Origin: Haliea salexigens DSM 19537
Lineage (GTDB): Bacteria > Pseudomonadota > Gammaproteobacteria > Pseudomonadales > Halieaceae
Assembly: GCF_000423125.1 (NCBI RefSeq)
Contig: NZ_AUHJ01000007.1
Span: 62,001 to 126,000, forward strand
DNA length: 64,000 nucleotides
Reading direction: 5' to 3'
A program made the translations under genes and the position numbers. Positions 18,071 to 26,827 of this stretch are shown here, piece by piece. The notes below the pieces were generated by a model. It worked only from the letters and a program-made list of their open reading frames with translations, was not told the DNA's origin and did no database searches. How positions within the stretch are numbered: position 1 is the first letter of the stretch; each line of letters begins with the position of its first letter.

Positions 18071-18277
18071 TCAGGACATCAGCTTGGATACCAGCAGCCC
18101 GGCAAAAATCGCCCACAGCGCAACGACCAGCACCAGTTGTCGTTTGCGTGGCTTGGGTGGCGCCTTCGCCGGAGCCTTGCCGCCGATGTGGATGTCCGGT
18201 GAGCCGCAGGCGGGGCAGTAGCCGCGCTCGTCCAACCGGTGCCCCCGATAGCTGCATTGCCTGCAGTGATAACTCAT
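18071..18277 (-). CDS. Small zinc-ribbon membrane protein
   Basis: 68-aa protein. An N-terminal rubredoxin-like zinc ribbon (Cys5, Cys8, Cys21, Cys24) is followed by a basic Pro/Ala/Lys linker and one membrane helix (residues about 48-64). I chose the ATG at 18277, with AGGG five bases upstream, over the GTG six bases further. It starts 7 bases after the stop of the VWA gene and so is probably the last gene of the MoxR-VWA operon. Function unknown. Confidence 0.72.
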   Translation of the reverse strand: MSYHCRQCSYRGHRLDERGYCPACGSPDIHIGGKAPAKAPPKPRKRQLVLVVALWAIFAGLLVSKLMS

Positions 18278-18284
18278 GTTCACC

Positions 18285-19739
18285 CTACCGATTCATTTTC
18301 AGCAGTTGGTCCACAATGCGCTCCAGCTGCGTCAGGTTATTGCACTCCGCAGCAAAATGACAGGCGCTCAGGTAGCGCGGCATTTCCGAGTCACCCGTGC
18401 CCCAGGCCCTGCGCGACTCGGGGTTTAGCCAGATGACCCGGCGGCTGCGCTGGTAGATGCTGCGCATGATGTCCAGTTGCGGATCGCCGTGGTTATTCCT
18501 TGCATCACCGAGCATGATCACGGTGGTGCTGCTGTTGATGTCATCCAGCGCCAAACGGGCGAAGTCCTGCAGGCTCTTGCCGTAATCGGTCGCCCCCCCA
18601 TAGCGCCAGTTGACCAGCTCTATAGCCTTGTCCACCGGGTGTTGCGCAAACAGCTCGCTCACTTCGCCGAGGTGGCTGGAGAATGCGAAGCTGCGCACCT
18701 TCGGCAGCACATCCTGCAAGCTGTAGAGAAACAGCAGCAGGAACTTGGCGTAGGCCGCCACCGAGCCACTGACATCGCAGATCGCCAGCAGCTGCGGTTT
18801 GTTTTTCCGGGTCCGCTTCCAGTGAGTATGGAACAGGATGCCGTCGTTGGCGATACCGCGGCGCAGGGTGCGGCCCATGTCCAGCTTGCCGCGGCGGTAG
18901 GTGCGCCGTTTGCGCGCATGGCGTTCGGCCAGTTTGCGCGCCATTCTCTGCACCAGCTCCTGCACCCGATGTTGGTAGCGCAGCTCCAGGTTGCTGAGCC
19001 GGGTGCGGCGCAGCAGCTCATCCATGAAGCGGGCATTTTCGCCCTCCGCCTGTAACAGGTATTGTCGCTCCACATAGTCGCGGACCTGTTCGCGGAGGAT
19101 GTCCCGGTAGCGGCGCAACGGCTCCAGCGCGGGGCTGTCTTCCTGTTCCAGGCGGGCCAGGGTCCGGCGCAGTTGATCTTCACCCATGGCATCCAGCATA
19201 CGGCGCGTGAACTGGCCTTTCTGGGTGAACATGCGAATCTGGCTCAGCCCGACGCTGGCCGCCGCCTCGCCCATTGCCAGGTTGAGCGCGGCGCTGTCGT
19301 TGTCCTGTAGCTGTTGCAATAGCGGAGTTGTCAGCAACGCCTGCAAGTCGCTGTCAGTCTGTGCAGCCGTTTCCAGTAGCTGCTCGGCACTGTGGTCGGC
19401 AGCGCCTTTTGGCACGCTCGTGGCTTCCGGGCCGGACGCTGCTTCCTGCTCGCCGGCCTGGTTGGCGCGCTCTTCCCGGGTGCTGCTGAAGTCGGCCAGC
19501 TGCTGGTCGAAGAAGCGGCCAAAACAATGCTGGAAAATGGCTTCCTCTGCTGGCGTTTTTGCCAGTGCCGCGGCCAGGCCATCGCGCAGCCGATCGCGCT
19601 GGGCGTAGCCGAGTGTTGCGGCCACGTTCATGGCATCCAGTGTTTCCGCTGGTGAAATGCGAACATCGTGGCTGCGCAGCAGGCCAATGAAATTGACCAG
19701 GTGACTCTGCATGGCGCTGGACAGCGCGTGCTCAGCCAT
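18285..19739 (-). CDS. VWA domain protein, CoxE-like
   Basis: 484-aa cytoplasmic protein. The N-terminal half is helical; the C-terminal half (about 315-470) is a von Willebrand A domain with the metal site DVSGS at residues 322-326 and a later Asp in VIMLGDARNN. CoxE-like VWA proteins work with MoxR AAA+ ATPases in maturing metalloenzymes or remodelling complexes. The start ATG at 19739 overlaps the stop of the upstream MoxR gene by eight bases, so translation is coupled. Confidence 0.88.
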   Translation of the reverse strand: MAEHALSSAMQSHLVNFIGLLRSHDVRISPAETLDAMNVAATLGYAQRDRLRDGLAAALAKTPAEEAIFQHCFGRFFDQQLADFSSTREERANQAGEQEAASGPEATSVPKGAADHSAEQLLETAAQTDSDLQALLTTPLLQQLQDNDSAALNLAMGEAAASVGLSQIRMFTQKGQFTRRMLDAMGEDQLRRTLARLEQEDSPALEPLRRYRDILREQVRDYVERQYLLQAEGENARFMDELLRRTRLSNLELRYQHRVQELVQRMARKLAERHARKRRTYRRGKLDMGRTLRRGIANDGILFHTHWKRTRKNKPQLLAICDVSGSVAAYAKFLLLFLYSLQDVLPKVRSFAFSSHLGEVSELFAQHPVDKAIELVNWRYGGATDYGKSLQDFARLALDDINSSTTVIMLGDARNNHGDPQLDIMRSIYQRSRRVIWLNPESRRAWGTGDSEMPRYLSACHFAAECNNLTQLERIVDQLLKMNR

Positions 19740-20673
19740 GCGCGGGCCGCGGCAGCAGCTCGCGCAGCGCACTTTCAGCTGTGTTGATGTCGTCTTCGAA
19801 TTTGAGCAGCACATTGAGGGTGCTTTGAATCACCTGAGCATCCAGCTCCCGGGCATGCAATAGCAGCAGGCTGCGCGCCCAGTCGATGGTTTCGGAGATG
19901 GCCGGTGACTTTTTCAGGTCGAGATCGCGCAGTGAGTGGACGAATTCAACCAGTTGATGCCGCAGTTGCCGGTCGATATCCGGCACCCGGCTGAGCACGA
20001 TCCGCTCTTCCAGTTCCACGCTGGGGAAGGGGATGTACAGGTGCAGGCAGCGGCGCTTCAGCGCATCACTGATGTCCCGCGTATTGTTGCTGGTGAGAAA
20101 AACCATGGGAGTGACGCGCGCCTGCACCGTACCGATTTCGGGAATCGATACCTGATAGTCAGACAGAATTTCCAGCAACAGCGATTCGAATTCGTAGTCG
20201 GATTTGTCGACTTCATCGATCAGCAGTATCGCGCCGCGCTCCTGCTGCATGGCCTTGAGCAGGGGTCTGGGTTCGAGAAACTCCTCCGAATAGAAGGTGT
20301 CGCCGAACTGGTGCAGGCGCTCCACGGACTCAGCAAGGCCCTGCGCTCCTTGCAACAGATCCCCGAGTTTTTCCTTGAGCACCTGCGTGTACAGTAGCTG
20401 CTTGCCGTATTTCCATTCATAAAGTGCCTTGGCTTCGTCCAGGCCCTCGTAGCACTGCAGCCGAATCAGGGGCACATCAAGCAGCATGGCCGTGGTTTTC
20501 GCCAGCTCTGTTTTGCCCACGCCCGGGGGGCCTTCGACCAGAATCGGCTTGCGCAGCTGGAAGGCCAGAAAGACGGCAGTGGCAATCTTCGGGCTGCAGA
20601 TGTAGCCAAAGGATTCAAAACCCTGCTCAATGGCCTCAATGGAGGCCAGCTGCGGAAAATCCTGGGTATGCAC
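19732..20673 (-). CDS. MoxR-family AAA+ ATPase
   Basis: 313-aa AAA+ chaperone-like ATPase. Walker A GPPGVGKT is at residues 48-55, Walker B is AILLIDEVDKS, sensor 1 is VFLTSNNTRDIS, and the Arg finger region is DALKRRCLHLYIPFP. It is of the CoxD/MoxR type and, with the VWA protein, likely forms a remodelling pair. Start GTG at 20673, with GAGGA six bases upstream. The client is not evident: no CO-dehydrogenase or methanol-dehydrogenase genes are nearby, though moaA (molybdenum cofactor) is immediately upstream on the same strand. Confidence 0.9.
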   Translation of the reverse strand: MHTQDFPQLASIEAIEQGFESFGYICSPKIATAVFLAFQLRKPILVEGPPGVGKTELAKTTAMLLDVPLIRLQCYEGLDEAKALYEWKYGKQLLYTQVLKEKLGDLLQGAQGLAESVERLHQFGDTFYSEEFLEPRPLLKAMQQERGAILLIDEVDKSDYEFESLLLEILSDYQVSIPEIGTVQARVTPMVFLTSNNTRDISDALKRRCLHLYIPFPSVELEERIVLSRVPDIDRQLRHQLVEFVHSLRDLDLKKSPAISETIDWARSLLLLHARELDAQVIQSTLNVLLKFEDDINTAESALRELLPRPAHG

Positions 20674-20694
20674 GGTGTGTCCTCGTGAGGGCGG

Positions 20695-21705
20695 TCAGCC
20701 GCCGGTGGCGTTCATGAAACGGAGAATCTCCGGTTCATCGCTGTGGGTGAAATGGTGTTTTTCCGGCTTCAGCGCGAGCGCCGCAACCAGCGCGCGGGCG
20801 ATGTCGTCACGGTTGCTGCCCGGTCGGCGCAGCAGGGGGCGCAGGTCGACGGCGTGTTCGTTGCCGAGGCATAGCAGCAGGCGGCCTTCCACCGTAAGTC
20901 GCACACGGTTACAGAGGTGGCAAAAGTTGTTGCTGTGTGGCGAGATAAAACCGACCCGCGTGGCGCTGTCTGGCATGCTGAAATAGCGGGCGGGCCCGGC
21001 ACTGCCCGTGGGTTCGCCCAGTGCCGTCAGCGGGTAGCGCTCTGCGATCCTGCGGCGCAGTACCTCACTGCTGCAGAAACTCAGGGGCCTGCTGTGTTCG
21101 TCAATGCGCCCCAGCGGCATTTCCTCGATAAAGGCAATGTCGATATCGCGTTCGCGGGCGAAGTCCACGAGGTCCAGCGCCTCGTCGTCGTTACGTCCGT
21201 TGAGAATCACGGCGTTCAGTTTGATGCGCGCAAAACCGGCGCGGGCCGCCGCATCGATGCCGGCCAGCACCTGGTGCAGGTCGCCGGTGCGGGTAAGCTC
21301 GCGGAAGCGCTTCGGTTGCAGGCTGTCGAGGCTGATGTTGAGCGCATTGACGCCTGCCCGTTGCAGGGCGTCCGCCATGCCGGCCAGCCGCGAGCCGTTG
21401 CTGGTCATGGCCAGTGTCTGCAGCCCGGGGAGGGCGCCCAACCGTTCCACCAGGGAAAGCACATTGCGCCGCACCAGGGGCTCGCCACCGGTCAACCGTA
21501 TCTTGCTGATACCCAGGCTTACGCCTGCCTCCGCCACACGGAACAGCTCCTCCAGGGAGAGCACCTCCGAGCGTGGCACGAACTGCATGTCCTCTGCCAT
21601 GCAATATACACAGCGGAAGTCGCAGCGGTCGGTGACCGACAGGCGCAGGTAGTTGATCCGGCGCTGGAAGGGGTCGACCAGATGAGTCGGGCGTTCGGGC
21701 TTCAT
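20695..21705 (-). CDS. moaA: GTP 3',8-cyclase (molybdenum cofactor synthesis)
   Basis: Radical-SAM enzyme that starts molybdopterin synthesis from GTP. The N-terminal [4Fe-4S] motif is CDFRCVYC, the SAM-binding TGGEPLV is present, and the second cluster uses CHLCNRVRL plus a later Cys in LLLCLG. The protein ends with the conserved GG that inserts into the active site with MoaC. 336 aa. I prefer ATG 21705 over GTG 21708. The gene lies 21 bases upstream of moxR. No other moa/moe genes appear in the window. Confidence 0.95.
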   Translation of the reverse strand: MKPERPTHLVDPFQRRINYLRLSVTDRCDFRCVYCMAEDMQFVPRSEVLSLEELFRVAEAGVSLGISKIRLTGGEPLVRRNVLSLVERLGALPGLQTLAMTSNGSRLAGMADALQRAGVNALNISLDSLQPKRFRELTRTGDLHQVLAGIDAAARAGFARIKLNAVILNGRNDDEALDLVDFARERDIDIAFIEEMPLGRIDEHSRPLSFCSSEVLRRRIAERYPLTALGEPTGSAGPARYFSMPDSATRVGFISPHSNNFCHLCNRVRLTVEGRLLLCLGNEHAVDLRPLLRRPGSNRDDIARALVAALALKPEKHHFTHSDEPEILRFMNATGG

Positions 21706-21814
21706 CACCGCAGTGTACTGGCTGTCGCGGCTTCACTCTAGTCATGTTGCCTGCCGGGCTTTACACGGCGATGGGCTGTGGGCAGGATGCGAGCTGCACT
21801 TCCCGGAGACGACT

Positions 21815-22885
21815 ATGCGCATAACAACCCTGCTGGCCTGGTCACTGGCTGCCCTGCCTGGCTTCTTTGCCCTGCCGCTGGTGGCCAGCGAGCACTGTGA
21901 ACCGGTGGACGGTATCGTGTCCATCTGTGGCCTGGCCGCCCCGGAGGACCTGGTGCCTGCCCCCAACGGGCGCGACCTGATATTCGGGCAGATGGCGGGA
22001 AGCGGTGGCCTGTACCTGCTGGATACGCGGGACGACTCGGTCCACCCCCTGCTCGCGGTGCAGGAGGCCGATGCGCCGCGCGAGCTGTGGGGTGACCCCG
22101 CCTGCGTGCAGCCCACATCGCGGCTGGAAGCGCACGGCCTGGACATTCGCCGCCGTGCCGACGGTCGCTGGCAGGTGCTGGTGGTAAACCACGCCGAACG
22201 TGAATCCGTGGAATTCTACGAGTTGCAGGCGCCCACCAGTGATCGCCCGCAGGCACGCTGGCGCGGTTGCGCAGAGGCCCCTGCCGCGGCCAACTTCAAT
22301 GACGTGGCCGGCCTGGCCGACGGCAGCCTGCTGGTCACCCACATGGCGGACCGACGCTGGCAACTGGTCAACGCGTTGCTGGCCGCGCTGGGTCGCAACA
22401 CCGGGTTTGTCTATCACTGGAGCCGCGACGACGGCTTCACGCCAATGCCTGCCACCCGGGCGGCGCATCCCAATGGCATTCTGTTGGCGCCCGATGAACA
22501 AAGCTTCTTCCTCAATGTTTACCTGGGCAACGCGCTGCAGCACCACGCACTGCCCGGGGGCGATTTGCTGGGGGCGGTGGCCGTGCCGAAACCGGACAAC
22601 GCCAGTTGGGCGAAGGACGGGCAACTGCTGGTGGCCTCCCACGAAGGCAGCCTGTGGCAGATTTTTCGCAGCCTGTCGCAGGACCATGAACGGCCCAGTG
22701 AGCTGCCGTTCAGCATCCTCTCGATAGACCCCGTTACGCTTTCGCAATCCACACTGTTGCAGCGCTCCGGGCCGCCCCTGGGTGCCGGCACCGTTGCCCT
22801 GCAGCGGGGTGATGACCTGTATGTCGGCTCTTACGTGGGTGACAGGATCATCCGCCTGCCCCTGCCGGAGCCTCAGCGCCCTTGA
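21815..22885 (+). CDS. Secreted SMP-30/gluconolactonase-like beta-propeller
   Basis: 356-aa protein with an N-terminal signal peptide (LLAWSLAALPGFFALPLVAS) followed by repeated beta-propeller blades resembling SMP-30/paraoxonase-like calcium-dependent lactonases or arylesterases. Typical segments are LEAHGLDIR, FNDVAGLADGSLLVTH, HPNGILLAPD and ASWAKDGQLLVASHEG, which would supply the central metal ligands (Glu, Asn, Asp). GGAG lies seven bases before ATG 21815. Its stop overlaps the next gene's TTG start, so the carrier downstream probably imports a related compound. Confidence 0.75.
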   Translation: MRITTLLAWSLAALPGFFALPLVASEHCEPVDGIVSICGLAAPEDLVPAPNGRDLIFGQMAGSGGLYLLDTRDDSVHPLLAVQEADAPRELWGDPACVQPTSRLEAHGLDIRRRADGRWQVLVVNHAERESVEFYELQAPTSDRPQARWRGCAEAPAAANFNDVAGLADGSLLVTHMADRRWQLVNALLAALGRNTGFVYHWSRDDGFTPMPATRAAHPNGILLAPDEQSFFLNVYLGNALQHHALPGGDLLGAVAVPKPDNASWAKDGQLLVASHEGSLWQIFRSLSQDHERPSELPFSILSIDPVTLSQSTLLQRSGPPLGAGTVALQRGDDLYVGSYVGDRIIRLPLPEPQRP

Positions 22886-24261
22886 TAGCCCTGCGTCGCA
22901 TTCTGCTCTGGGGCACACCGCCACTGGTGATCTGCCTCGCATTGCTGTTGCTCGCGGCGGGGTACAGCCAGGATATCGCGGTAGTCGCCATGGTCGCTCT
23001 GTGGTGTGTGCTCTGGTGGGTGTTCGAACCGGTGCCGATTCCTGTGACGTCCCTGCTGCCTATCGCGCTGCTGCCCCTGCTGGGGGTGTTGACGCCGGCA
23101 CAGGTGGGACAGGCCTACGGTTCTCCCCTGATCCTGCTGCTGTTGGGCGGCTTCCTGTTATCCAAGGCGATGGAACACTCCGGTGCACACCGGCGGATCG
23201 CGCTGGGTATGGTGCGGCTGGTCGGCGCAGACAGTGGTCCGCGACTGGTACTGGGTTTCATGATCGCTGCCGCCAGCCTGAGTATGTGGATATCCAATAC
23301 GGCAACTACCCTGATGCTCCTGCCGGTTGCGCTGGCGGTGCTGGAAGCCACTGACCGGCGCCGGGAGCTGGCCGTGCCGCTGTTGCTGGGGGTGGCGTAT
23401 GCCGCCAGTGTGGGCGGCATCGGCACGCCTATCGGTACGCCGCCCAACCTCATTTTCATGCAGGTTTATGAACAGACCACCGGGCAAGCCATCAGCTTCA
23501 CACGCTGGATGGGCTGGGCGGTACCGGTGGTGCTGGTGATGATCCCGCTCATGGCGCTGGCACTCACCCGCGGTTTGTCCGGCTCGGTGGCTGTGCAGCT
23601 GCCGACCACCGGTGCCTGGCGCAGCGAGGAGAAGCGGGTACTGTGGGTATTCGGCCTCACCGCACTGGCCTGGATCACACGCAGTGAGCCATTCGGTGGC
23701 TGGCAGGTGTGGCTGGGCCTGCCTCAGGCCAATGATGCGTCGGTGGCGCTGCTGGCTGTTGTGGTGATGTTCGTATTGCCCAACGGTTCCGGCGGGCGAC
23801 TGCTGGACTGGGAGCGTGCAAGCACCATTCCCTGGGGTGTGCTGCTGCTGTTTTCGGGCGGTATCTGCCTGGCCAGTGGCTTCGTTGCTTCCGGCCTCAG
23901 CGACATCATGGGCGAAGCGCTGGCAGGCCTGACCGGTATACCCGTGTGGCTGCTGCTGTTGCTGGTGTGCCTGGCGGTGACATTCATGACCGAGACCACA
24001 TCCAACACTGCCAGCACCACGTTGCTGATGCCGGTACTGGCCGCTGCCGCAGTGGCGGCGGACTTGCCGCCCGAGCTGATCATGGTGCCGGCGGCGATGA
24101 GCGCCAGTTGTGCGTTCATGTTGCCGGTGGCGACGGCGCCCAATTCTGTCGTCTATGGCAGCGGGCTGATAACCACGGCGCAGATGGCCAGAGAGGGGCT
24201 GTTGTTGAATCTGTTGGGTGCCGTGGTGATAAGCACCCTGTGTTTTATGCTGGTGCGCTAG
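22882..24261 (+). CDS. DASS/SLC13-type sodium-carboxylate symporter
   Basis: 459-aa inner-membrane carrier with about 11-12 membrane helices. The two SNT motifs of the divalent anion/Na+ symporter family are present (SNTATTLMLLP and TSNTASTTLLMP), with IGTPPN in between. This matches carriers for succinate, other dicarboxylates or similar anions; the true substrate is not evident. It begins at TTG 22882 inside the stop of the beta-propeller gene (TTGA), a sign of translational coupling. Confidence 0.88.
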   Translation: MIALRRILLWGTPPLVICLALLLLAAGYSQDIAVVAMVALWCVLWWVFEPVPIPVTSLLPIALLPLLGVLTPAQVGQAYGSPLILLLLGGFLLSKAMEHSGAHRRIALGMVRLVGADSGPRLVLGFMIAAASLSMWISNTATTLMLLPVALAVLEATDRRRELAVPLLLGVAYAASVGGIGTPIGTPPNLIFMQVYEQTTGQAISFTRWMGWAVPVVLVMIPLMALALTRGLSGSVAVQLPTTGAWRSEEKRVLWVFGLTALAWITRSEPFGGWQVWLGLPQANDASVALLAVVVMFVLPNGSGGRLLDWERASTIPWGVLLLFSGGICLASGFVASGLSDIMGEALAGLTGIPVWLLLLLVCLAVTFMTETTSNTASTTLLMPVLAAAAVAADLPPELIMVPAAMSASCAFMLPVATAPNSVVYGSGLITTAQMAREGLLLNLLGAVVISTLCFMLVR

Positions 24262-24303
24262 CACCTGCGGCCGGCGTGTGCGGCCACAGGCGCCGGGCGT
24301 GCC

Positions 24304-24783
24304 CTAGAGCAGCGCCAGCATGCTGTCGGCGGAACTGACGTCTACGCCGGCGCCGGGTTCCACATTCAGGTGGGTGACGGTGCCGTCATCCACCAGCATG
24401 GCGAAACGCTGGCTGCGCTTGCCCAGGCCAAAGCCGGTGCCGTCGAGTTCCAGGCCCAGGGCAGCGGTAAAGTCGCCGTTGCCGTCGCCCAGCATCAGCA
24501 GTTCCTCTGCGTTCTGCGACTTGCCCCAGGCGTCCATGACGAACGCATCGTTCACGGCCATGCAGGCGATGGTGTCTACGCCCTTGGCCTTGATCTTGTC
24601 GGCGTTTACGACATACCCGGGCAGGTGAGTGAGGGTGCAGCCCGGTGTGAATGCGCCGGGCACCGCGAACAGCAGGACTTTCTTGCCGGCAAAAATCTCG
24701 TCGGTGCTGATGTTGACCGGGCCTTCGGCGCCCATGGTCTTGAGGGTTACTGCGGGGATCTTGTCGCCAACCTTGATGGTCAT
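24304..24783 (-). CDS. Peroxiredoxin, Prx5 type
   Basis: 159-aa thiol peroxidase reducing hydrogen and organic peroxides. The peroxidatic Cys49 sits in PGAFTPGCTLTHLPGY, the Prx5 signature; a second Cys74 is nearby. Usual length for the bacterial AhpE/Prx5 group without a fused glutaredoxin. A strong SD (AAGGAG) precedes ATG 24783. It shares the short upstream region with the divergent methyltransferase gene. Confidence 0.93.
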   Translation of the reverse strand: MTIKVGDKIPAVTLKTMGAEGPVNISTDEIFAGKKVLLFAVPGAFTPGCTLTHLPGYVVNADKIKAKGVDTIACMAVNDAFVMDAWGKSQNAEELLMLGDGNGDFTAALGLELDGTGFGLGKRSQRFAMLVDDGTVTHLNVEPGAGVDVSSADSMLALL

Positions 24784-24834
24784 GTTACTCTCCTTGTCCC
24801 GAACGGGTTTGCCGTGGAGCGTGGATCATACCAG

Positions 24835-25518
24835 ATGCACCGTGACTTGCACTGCCCACTCTGCGGCGCAGGCAGTGGGCCTTTCCATCAGGACCGCAAG
24901 CGTCGCTACCTGCGCTGCGAATGCTGTTTCCTGGTGTTTGTGCCGCCCGAATTTCATCTGCCAGCCGAGGCTGAAAAAGCCGAGTACGACCTGCACGAAA
25001 ACCGCATTGATGACCCGCGCTACCGTGCTTTCCTCGGTCGACTGGCAACGCCACTGCTGGCCCTGCTGACGCCGGGTTCACGCGGCCTCGAGTTTGGCTG
25101 TGGCCCCGGCCCCGCGCTGGCGGCCATGTTGCGTGAAGCAGGGCATCAGCTGGCCCTGTATGACCCGTTTTATTATCCCGATGTCTGTGTGCTGCAGCCC
25201 GGCTACGATTTCATCACCGCGACCGAGGTCGTGGAGCACCTGCACCAGCCGGGGGTCGAGCTGGAGAGGCTCTGGGGGCTGCTCGCGCCCGGCGGGCTGC
25301 TCGGTGTGATGACCAAGCTGGTGACGGACCCCGAGGCGTTTGCCGGCTGGCACTACAAGAACGATGTCACGCATGTGTGCTTTTTCAGCCGCGAGACCTG
25401 GACCTGGTGGGGCCGCGGCCGAGGCGCCGAGCCCGGATTCGAGGCGGCGGATGTCATCCTGCTGCGCAAACCCTGCGAGCACAGACCGCTGCCCCTCAAT
25501 CCTCCTGCAGCTGGCTGA
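24835..25518 (+). CDS. Zinc-ribbon class I methyltransferase
   Basis: 227-aa protein. The N-terminus has a treble-clef/zinc-ribbon pattern (CPLC and CECC, Cys about 7-32), followed by a Rossmann methyltransferase domain with motif I LEFGCGPGPAL, acidic DPF, and EVVEHLHQPGVEL. Similar proteins methylate small molecules or sugars; substrate unknown. I chose the ATG at 24835 by where the Cys motif begins; a GTG seven codons upstream (24814) is possible. Its end overlaps the end of the convergent TetR gene. Confidence 0.82.
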   Translation: MHRDLHCPLCGAGSGPFHQDRKRRYLRCECCFLVFVPPEFHLPAEAEKAEYDLHENRIDDPRYRAFLGRLATPLLALLTPGSRGLEFGCGPGPALAAMLREAGHQLALYDPFYYPDVCVLQPGYDFITATEVVEHLHQPGVELERLWGLLAPGGLLGVMTKLVTDPEAFAGWHYKNDVTHVCFFSRETWTWWGRGRGAEPGFEAADVILLRKPCEHRPLPLNPPAAG

Positions 25519-26158
25519 TCATGCCCTCGAAAATTGCCTGGCAATCCCGGTAGAAGGTCAACTGGGCAGCGCCCAGGTAGGGCGCCACCATGGTGAGCAG
25601 CTGCAGCACGCCCTGATGCACAACAATGTGTGGTGCGCGGGGGGCGTGCAGCAGCTGGTCGTAACTCAGCCAGAACGTCAGCACCAGCGTCATGTTGTCC
25701 ACGAGGCTCAGCAACTGGTCGTCATCGGTATTGATGACCGCCTGTTCCAGCAGTTTGTGACAGATGGCGAGTAACGCGGAGCGTTGCAGTTGCAGCAAGC
25801 GGCGGAAACCCTTGCGGATAGCGGGGTAGCGCTGCTGCAGGTCATCCAGGTTGTGGTACAGGAAGCGGTATTGCCACATCTCTTCCAGCACCACGTAGAG
25901 GTAGTACCAATTGTCTTCTACCCGGCTGGGGTCGTTGCCCAGCGGGCCTTCCAGCGGCGCGGTCAGCGTATCGGTGAGCGCCACCTCATATTGCTGGAAG
26001 AGTTCGTCGATGATCTCGTCTTTCCCCTTGAAGTGGTAGTACAGGTTCCCGGGGCTGATATCGAGCTCATTGGCGATGTCGATCGTGGTCGTGTGCGCTT
26101 CACCCTCCTCATTGAACAGGGCCAGACTGGTGACCAGTATGCGGTCGCGCGTTTTCAC
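25496..26158 (-). CDS. TetR-family regulator, PhaD-like
   Basis: 220-aa repressor or activator. The N-terminal HTH (about 7-50: LVTSLALFNEEGE to SPGNLYYHFKGKDEIIDEL) closely resembles PhaD of the Pseudomonas PHA cluster, as I recall that sequence. The ligand-binding C-terminus is variable. It starts at GTG 26158, 22 bases after the phasin stop, so it is probably co-transcribed with that phasin, which fits a role in regulating PHA granule genes. Confidence 0.85.
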   Translation of the reverse strand: MKTRDRILVTSLALFNEEGEAHTTTIDIANELDISPGNLYYHFKGKDEIIDELFQQYEVALTDTLTAPLEGPLGNDPSRVEDNWYYLYVVLEEMWQYRFLYHNLDDLQQRYPAIRKGFRRLLQLQRSALLAICHKLLEQAVINTDDDQLLSLVDNMTLVLTFWLSYDQLLHAPRAPHIVVHQGVLQLLTMVAPYLGAAQLTFYRDCQAIFEGMISQLQED

Positions 26159-26180
26159 CCTGTCGCTGTCGGGTACGTCT

Positions 26181-26654
26181 TCAGGCGGGCTTGCGGCCGG
26201 CCGCAGGCTTGCTCTTCACGGCGGCGCGCCGTGTGGCGGCCTTCTTGCGGGCGGCTGGCTTGCGTGCGGGTTTGCCCTGGGCCGCGAGTGCGGCGCTCAA
26301 GTCATCCACCTTGCGGGTCAGGCGGTCGATTTTTTCGTGCAGGGCGAGCAGGTCTTCTCCGCGGGCGGGCAGTTGCATGTGGAAGCTTTCCCGCACGCGG
26401 TGAATACGCTCCTCAACCGAGTTGCGTGCGCTGCGGCCGCTGCTCAAGCCCTTGCGCGCCTCGTCCTCCAGCGCGGCGCCGGCCTTGACCAGGTCGCGAA
26501 ACAGCTTGGGCGTTTCCACCCCGGCCTTCTCCATGCGGTCCTGAGCCTCGTCGACTGCGCGTCCGTACGCGCCTACGCCGGCAAGCCAGATATTGCGGGC
26601 AATTTCGCCCGCCTTGTCAGTGACTTTGCTTTTATCGTTTTTATCATCGCTCAC
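26181..26654 (-). CDS. Phasin with C-terminal Lys/Ala tail
   Basis: 157-aa PHA granule-associated protein (PhaI/PhaF type). The phasin domain (about 5-105) has EIARNIWLAGVGAYGRAVDEA, followed by a coiled-coil segment (LALHEKIDRLTRKVDDL) and a basic Lys/Ala/Arg-rich tail (residues about 125-157) like histone H1 or AlgP, which could bind DNA. The start is GTG 26654 because GGAGG sits exactly upstream; the ATG at 26666 would contain that SD in its second and third codons. It is upstream of the PhaD-like gene. Confidence 0.85.
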   Translation of the reverse strand: MSDDKNDKSKVTDKAGEIARNIWLAGVGAYGRAVDEAQDRMEKAGVETPKLFRDLVKAGAALEDEARKGLSSGRSARNSVEERIHRVRESFHMQLPARGEDLLALHEKIDRLTRKVDDLSAALAAQGKPARKPAARKKAATRRAAVKSKPAAGRKPA

Positions 26655-26764
26655 GTCGTCCTCCATTGCGCGGGGCGCATCGGGCCATCGGGCGGACATT
26701 TAAGCAGAAAACCCGCAACCCGTGCCACTCGCTGTTTCCGTCCGTCGGCCTGGCGTTCAAGAGC

Positions 26765-26789
26765 AAAAAAAAGGGCCACAATGTGGCCC
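26765..26789 (-). terminator. Rho-independent terminator after the second phasin gene
   Basis: Stem GGGCCAC/GTGGCCC (26773-26789) with a three-base loop, followed on the minus strand by eight T (26765-26772), between the two phasin genes. Confidence 0.88.
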
Positions 26790-26795
26790 GAAAAG

Positions 26796-26814
26796 CTCCC
26801 TGACAGGCAGGGAG
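26796..26814 (-). repeat. Second hairpin between the phasin genes
   Basis: CTCCCTG and CAGGGAG arms with an ACAGG loop, just downstream of the phasin stop and before the main terminator. Confidence 0.5.
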
Positions 26815-26827
26815 TAGGGAACGTGCT

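Noticed and set aside
21842-22942. 366-codon frame antisense to the beta-propeller gene
   Set aside because: No motif, and the plus strand has a signal peptide, SD and propeller blades.
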